Shown here piece after piece: positions 4,330-5,021 of a stretch of 5,021 nucleotides of DNA; the first letter of the stretch is position 1; the number at the start of each line of letters is the position of its first letter. The position numbers and the translations under genes are program-made. The stretch is from the NCBI GenBank assembly GCA_030591305.1, contig JAUVBI010000224.1, positions 1-5,021 of the forward strand, read 5' to 3'. A model generated the notes under the pieces. The model was not told where the DNA came from. It saw nothing but the letters and a program-made list of their open reading frames with translations, and did no database searches. The stretch comes from Pseudomonadota bacterium. GTDB taxonomy: Bacteria; Pseudomonadota; Gammaproteobacteria; Pseudomonadales; Halieaceae.

Positions 4330-5021
4330 TTAGTGGGGGTTGACCTCAACCCATCGTGTGACTTTATGCCACTGTTCATCCAACCGCTTTTCTGAAACTG
4401 CCTGCCGCGTTCCAAGGCTCTGTGCAAACAGAGAGACCCTGAACTCCTCAAGCATCCAGCGATACTGCAGGGCCTCCTGGCAAATTTGCAGCAATCCGGG
4501 GCGCTCCTCACACAGCTGCCACAGCCCACAGCCCACGCTATCGAGCAATTCTGTGTATGTTTGGTCCTTGCCGGCCTGCCCGCTGAGACGCTGCACACGA
4601 ACTACCAGCGCCTTAATATACCGGGGATACTGGGACAGCCAGTCGTGGGGCGTGTCTCGTACAAATCCGTCTTGTAACAGCCGCTGTAACTGCTTGTTAA
4701 CATCCTCCAGGCTAAGCGCATACTTTCCAGTGCCCACCCTGGCAATTTCCCGGCGCAACTCGGCGAGGGCATCCAGCGTATTGAACAGGTTTTTTTCCAA
4801 CTCATTGGCACAGTTGATGACCTCACCCTTGCCACGTTCCAACATTTGCCCAAACGCTTGTTCAGTAAAGGGCATTTCGACGTCGATTTTCATCGCCCAG
4901 ACATATGCGCCATCTACCAGGTCTACCAGTAACTGCCCCTTATCGAGCTGGCCACCCGCTATCACCAGATTGAATTTGTTACCCTTCAGCATTTGCCGGG
5001 ACAGGTACTTCACCTGGGTAG
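4330..5021 (-). CDS. hrpA: C-terminal part of ATP-dependent RNA helicase HrpA (partial)
   Basis: The last 230 or so residues of a protein whose 5' part lies beyond the window are visible. The frame stays open through 5021 (Thr-Gln precede the GTG at 5013), so that GTG is internal and not a start. The segment resembles the C-terminal DUF3418 region of HrpA, with LSRQMLKGNKFNL near its beginning, a helical stretch of arginine-rich residues, WLSQYPRYIKALVVRVQRL in the middle and the terminal signature LEEFRVSLFAQSLGT. HrpA is a large DEAH-box RNA helicase of about 1300 residues in enterobacteria. It acts in the cytoplasm and is implicated in mRNA processing and rescue of collided ribosomes. The helicase motifs are outside the window, so the call rests on the C-terminal domain. 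The gene is probably transcriptionally separate from hvfABC. Confidence 0.85.
   Translation of the reverse strand, partial: TQVKYLSRQMLKGNKFNLVIAGGQLDKGQLLVDLVDGAYVWAMKIDVEMPFTEQAFGQMLERGKGEVINCANELEKNLFNTLDALAELRREIARVGTGKYALSLEDVNKQLQRLLQDGFVRDTPHDWLSQYPRYIKALVVRVQRLSGQAGKDQTYTELLDSVGCGLWQLCEERPGLLQICQEALQYRWMLEEFRVSLFAQSLGTRQAVSEKRLDEQWHKVTRWVEVNPH

Noticed and set aside
4330..5013. GTG at 5013 as a true start of a small stand-alone gene
   Set aside because: The frame continues upstream to the window edge, and the protein resembles the C-terminal domain of HrpA. It is therefore a truncated view of a larger gene.

Overview
The window reads as a chromosomal segment of a gammaproteobacterium. 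The signs are a C-terminal HrpA helicase fragment, an outer-membrane MlaA (VacJ) protein, a fused response-regulator/PP2C phosphatase followed by the start of a STAS-like gene, and an Hvf-type copper-RiPP operon. The mlaA - rssB-like - STAS order resembles, from memory, the vacJ/rssB neighbourhood of Pseudomonas, so a pseudomonad/cellvibrio-like marine or environmental lineage is the best guess. Nothing here fixes the genus. Every gene lies on the minus strand, so the biological reading direction runs from high to low coordinates.

Reading from 5021 down: the 3' end of hrpA (5021-4330) is followed by a probable intrinsic terminator (4327-4303). A 179-base gap then holds an ECF/sigma-E-like promoter (4269-4242), a 5' leader with short repeats, and a good Shine-Dalgarno. 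Next comes a tight three-gene operon: a secreted precursor peptide with nine tandem EGxCG motifs (hvfA-like, 4150-3755), a DUF692/MNIO iron oxidase that starts inside its stop codon (hvfB-like, 3755-2904), and the DUF2063 partner protein 3 bases later (hvfC-like, 2900-2148). A 74-base gap contains a strong-looking sigma-70 promoter for mlaA (2073-1345). After a 121-base gap with clustered palindromes comes the RssB-like response regulator/phosphatase (1220-39). One base after its stop, a new reading frame begins (37-1) and runs off the window.

Functionally, hvfABC should make a periplasmic peptide whose EGKCG cysteines are oxidised by HvfB with HvfC to oxazolone/thioamide groups that bind copper. 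This chemistry is known for the Haemophilus influenzae Hvf system and the related bufferins. The precursor here is expanded, with nine Cys motifs in a higher-order repeat, and no DoxX-type fourth gene follows. MlaA is predicted to remove phospholipids from the outer leaflet of the outer membrane, but it lacks the lipobox cysteine. The phosphatase and STAS proteins should form a partner-switching module acting on an anti-sigma factor. Its receiver domain carries Glu instead of the phospho-acceptor Asp.
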